In this document: piece after piece, positions 62,011-64,000 of the stretch
How the letters are laid out: every line of letters starts with the position of its first letter
Position numbering within the stretch: the stretch's first letter is position 1
NCBI GenBank assembly: GCA_963837395.1
Contig: CAWINI010000004.1
Span: 434,001-498,000, forward strand
Length of the DNA stretch: 64,000 nt
DNA from: CAVZQN01 sp963837395
GTDB lineage: Bacteria; Acidobacteriota; HRBIN11; JAKEFK01
Reading direction: 5' to 3'
The notes under the pieces: model-generated
What the model saw: only the letters and a program-made list of their open reading frames with translations
The model's database searches: none
What the model was told of the DNA's origin: nothing
Position numbers and translations under genes: made by a program

Positions 62011-62032
62011 ATATTGGACTAAGGTCCAATAT
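62011..62032. promoter_or_regulatory. DosR-like palindrome ATATTGGAC-TAAG-GTCCAATAT
   Basis: Perfect 9-bp inverted repeat with a 4-nt centre, 45-66 bp upstream of the SYLF gene. The 13-mer AAGGTCCAATATC is repeated before the GlsB operon at 39829. Resembles boxes of NarL-family regulators such as DosR/DevR (GGACtwwaGTCC type). It could also serve as a transcript end for the S9 peptidase, but it lacks a T-run. Confidence 0.55.
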
Positions 62033-62037
62033 CCAGA

Positions 62038-64000
62038 TCATTTTTCTGAAGGCGTTTTCTCTGGTTTTCCCAGCAAATAATGTCCGTACCACGCAAGATA
62101 TCGTTCGAAACGGTCCTTCACATAATAAGGTGCATCGATTTCATGACCTTCGCCGGGATAAACAATCAGCATCGTATCTACGTTCATTCGGCGAAGCGCC
62201 TGATACATTTGCTCTGAATTAATCAAAGGAACATTCCAGTCTTGTTGGCCGCACAAAAATAAGGTTGGTGTTTTTACTTTTTCTACATTGAAAAAAGGAG
62301 ATAGTTCGCGCCAGTGATCATAATTGCGCCATGGCAATCCAAGTTCTTTTTCCCATGCAAGCTGCCATTCATCGGTACCATATCCGGCAAAATGATTTGC
62401 AATTCCTGCGCCGGAAGTTGCAGCTTTGAAACGATCGGTTTTTGTGATCACCGTATCGGTTTGCATTCCACCATAACTCCATCCACCAACCCCCATCTTG
62501 TCAGCATCGATGAAGCCTTTTGATACAACGTAATCGACACCTTCCATCAAATCTTCAAAATCTTTGATTCCCCACGCAGACCAAATTACTTTTGCGAATT
62601 CTTCCCCATAACCAGTTGAGCCACGCGGATTGAAAGCTGCAACAACGTAACCATTCGCAGCAAACAGTTGCAAGTCAAAATAAAAACCTTCGTTGAATTG
62701 GTCGTTCGGTTCGCCATGAATTCTAAGAATCAACGGATATTTTTTTGCAGCATCAAAATCCGGAGGAAATGTCAGGAAACCTTGAATTGAAATTCCATCC
62801 TTATTTTTGAATTCAATCCTTTCGACTTTTCCAAACTGAACTTTTTCAAACAACTTTGCATTCGTGTTGGTTAACTGTTTGGAGCCATGTTGATGATCCC
62901 AGATGAAAAGTTCTGATGGATGATCGCCATTTTCAGAAAGAAATGAGATGGAACCATCAGGGCCAGCAACGAATTCAGTTACAACGTTTTTTGAAACCAC
63001 GTTTCGATTTACAGTTCCACCATCAACCGGAACACTGGCCAGACGATGAGTTCCGTGATCTTCCAACAAGAAATAAACTGTTTTGCTATCACGGCTGAAT
63101 GCGAGATTGAAAACGTTGCGATCCAGCTCACGCGTGAGAATTTTCGGAGTTCCACCATCCGGTGAAATCACTGCAGCTTCCAAAGTGTCATACCAGATTA
63201 GATCCGGGTGAACTGAACTGGTGTAAAGAAGCCATTTTCCATCCGGACTCCATGATGGTGTTTCATCGGAACCTTCGTTCGTTGTTAGCTTTTCTAATTC
63301 ACCGCCTTCCGCAGGTACGATGAATAAATCTGTATTGTTATTTGAGTCTGGATCGTTTGTACGATTGCTTACAAAAAGAATTTTCGTTCCATCTGGACTC
63401 CATCTTGGCGCAGAATCGTCGTAGGGACCTGAAGTGATTTGATTCAACTTTCCTGACTTCAGATCGAGTGTGTAAATATGCGAACGTAGATCATTTACAT
63501 ATCCAGTGCCATCATGTTTGGTTTGCTTGCGTGTAATCACAATCGGCTTTTCAAATGAAAGTTTTTCAGATTTATCCTCATCAGTAATTACTAACGCAAG
63601 CTTTTCTCCATCAGCGGACCATTCGAAATCATCAACTCCTTGTTTCACATCCGTCAATTTGTGCGGCTCACCACCAGGAAGAGTTAATTCGAAAACCTGC
63701 GTTGTATCGTTGTCTCGGTTAGACAAAAAGGTGATGCTGTTTTTTCCAGGCCGCCATTTCGGTGATGAGTCCTTCTTAGGATGAGTTGTTAACTGAATTG
63801 GAGATCCACCGCTTGATGCAACCATCCACACATCAGCATTTGTCGAATTGTTTTTGACATCGAATTGCTTTGCTCCATAAGCGATCCACTTTCCATCTGG
63901 AGACACTTGTGGCGATGACAACTGTGGAATTGAAAAGTAATCATCTACTGTAAGTTTCCGCTGTGTTTCTGAATAGCAAACCTGCAAGCAGATGAAAGCA
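62038..64000 (-). CDS. S9-family peptidase (prolyl oligopeptidase/DPP-like), 5' end off the window
   Basis: At least 653 residues; the frame continues past base 64000 with a hydrophobic stretch (AFICLQVCYS), probably the end of a signal peptide. A WD40/TolB-like propeller spans most of the first 380 residues (ISPDGKW-type repeats, for example VSPDGKWIAYGAKQF and WSPDGTKILFVSNRTND). The catalytic alpha/beta hydrolase domain has the nucleophile GGWSYGGMQTD (Ser near 500), aspartate in LCGQQDWNVPL and histidine in GEGHEID. An exported serine peptidase for short or acylated peptides. Family Xaa-Pro or acylaminoacyl specificity is not settled. Confidence 0.88.
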   Translation of the reverse strand, partial: AFICLQVCYSETQRKLTVDDYFSIPQLSSPQVSPDGKWIAYGAKQFDVKNNSTNADVWMVASSGGSPIQLTTHPKKDSSPKWRPGKNSITFLSNRDNDTTQVFELTLPGGEPHKLTDVKQGVDDFEWSADGEKLALVITDEDKSEKLSFEKPIVITRKQTKHDGTGYVNDLRSHIYTLDLKSGKLNQITSGPYDDSAPRWSPDGTKILFVSNRTNDPDSNNNTDLFIVPAEGGELEKLTTNEGSDETPSWSPDGKWLLYTSSVHPDLIWYDTLEAAVISPDGGTPKILTRELDRNVFNLAFSRDSKTVYFLLEDHGTHRLASVPVDGGTVNRNVVSKNVVTEFVAGPDGSISFLSENGDHPSELFIWDHQHGSKQLTNTNAKLFEKVQFGKVERIEFKNKDGISIQGFLTFPPDFDAAKKYPLILRIHGEPNDQFNEGFYFDLQLFAANGYVVAAFNPRGSTGYGEEFAKVIWSAWGIKDFEDLMEGVDYVVSKGFIDADKMGVGGWSYGGMQTDTVITKTDRFKAATSGAGIANHFAGYGTDEWQLAWEKELGLPWRNYDHWRELSPFFNVEKVKTPTLFLCGQQDWNVPLINSEQMYQALRRMNVDTMLIVYPGEGHEIDAPYYVKDRFERYLAWYGHYLLGKPEKTPSEK

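Overview
The window looks like a chromosomal segment from an uncultured bacterium of the Acidobacteriota or a close relative, with low to moderate G+C. The evidence is family content, not a phylogenetic marker. There is a von Willebrand protein of the acidobacterial VWFA type, an Oar-like TonB receptor with an N-terminal carboxypeptidase-regulatory domain, a Ser/Thr kinase with TPRs next to an ECF-like (SigJ-type) sigma factor, HEAT-repeat and TPR proteins, and a sulfatase-TPR fusion. No rRNA is present; the only tRNA found is tRNA-Leu(GAG). Layout: 0-7 kb holds a histidine phosphatase, an ArnT-like glycosyltransferase, a benzoate-CoA-ligase-type acyl-CoA synthetase and a large FAD/Fe-S oxidoreductase. 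7-10.3 kb holds alkylation repair (ogt, alkA), molybdate transport (modB, modC, no modA) and an RRM RNA-binding protein. 10.5-21.2 kb is a polyamine uptake and catabolism region: potABCD, an aldehyde dehydrogenase and two class-III aminotransferases resembling GABA and putrescine aminotransferases, with an amidohydrolase on the opposite strand. 21-29.5 kb carries a LytS/LytR pair, a MerR regulator with a small exported protein, two HEAT proteins, a ferritin-like protein and a sigma/anti-sigma/exported-protein operon. 29.5-40 kb carries a palindrome-bounded DUF559 cassette, a saccharopine-dehydrogenase-like protein, a sulfatase-TPR-parvulin fusion, a PilT-like ATPase, a probable selenocysteine peroxiredoxin, and TPR, VWFA and secreted proteins. 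39.8-41.3 kb is a compact envelope-stress operon (GlsB/YeaQ, BON-LysM, DUF937) with a palindromic box upstream and a strong terminator. 41.3-44.2 kb holds tRNA-Leu and an ArnT-like pseudogene split by an IS3-family element. 44.3-50.3 kb holds the Oar-like receptor, Ser/Thr kinase and ECF-like sigma factor. 50.4-64 kb holds a JAMM-like secreted protein, a LysM protein, a thioesterase, a 1713-residue double hybrid histidine kinase, a CDF metal transporter, a transglutaminase-like protein, a Doc-type toxin-antitoxin pair, a SYLF protein and an S9 peptidase that runs off the window end. Most notable points. (1) An in-frame TGA sits exactly at the catalytic cysteine of a BCP/PrxQ peroxiredoxin, with a bacterial-SECIS-like hairpin 18 nt downstream of the codon, so this is a likely selenoprotein. 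(2) Three copies of a palindromic element share the same arms; one of them carries a DUF559 (Vsr-like nuclease fold) gene between the arms. (3) A palindrome resembling a DosR box stands before two separate envelope-stress loci. (4) Eight otherwise conserved reading frames each carry one single-base frameshift. So many in 64 kb points to indel errors in the sequence at least as much as to gene decay, so broken genes should be read with caution.
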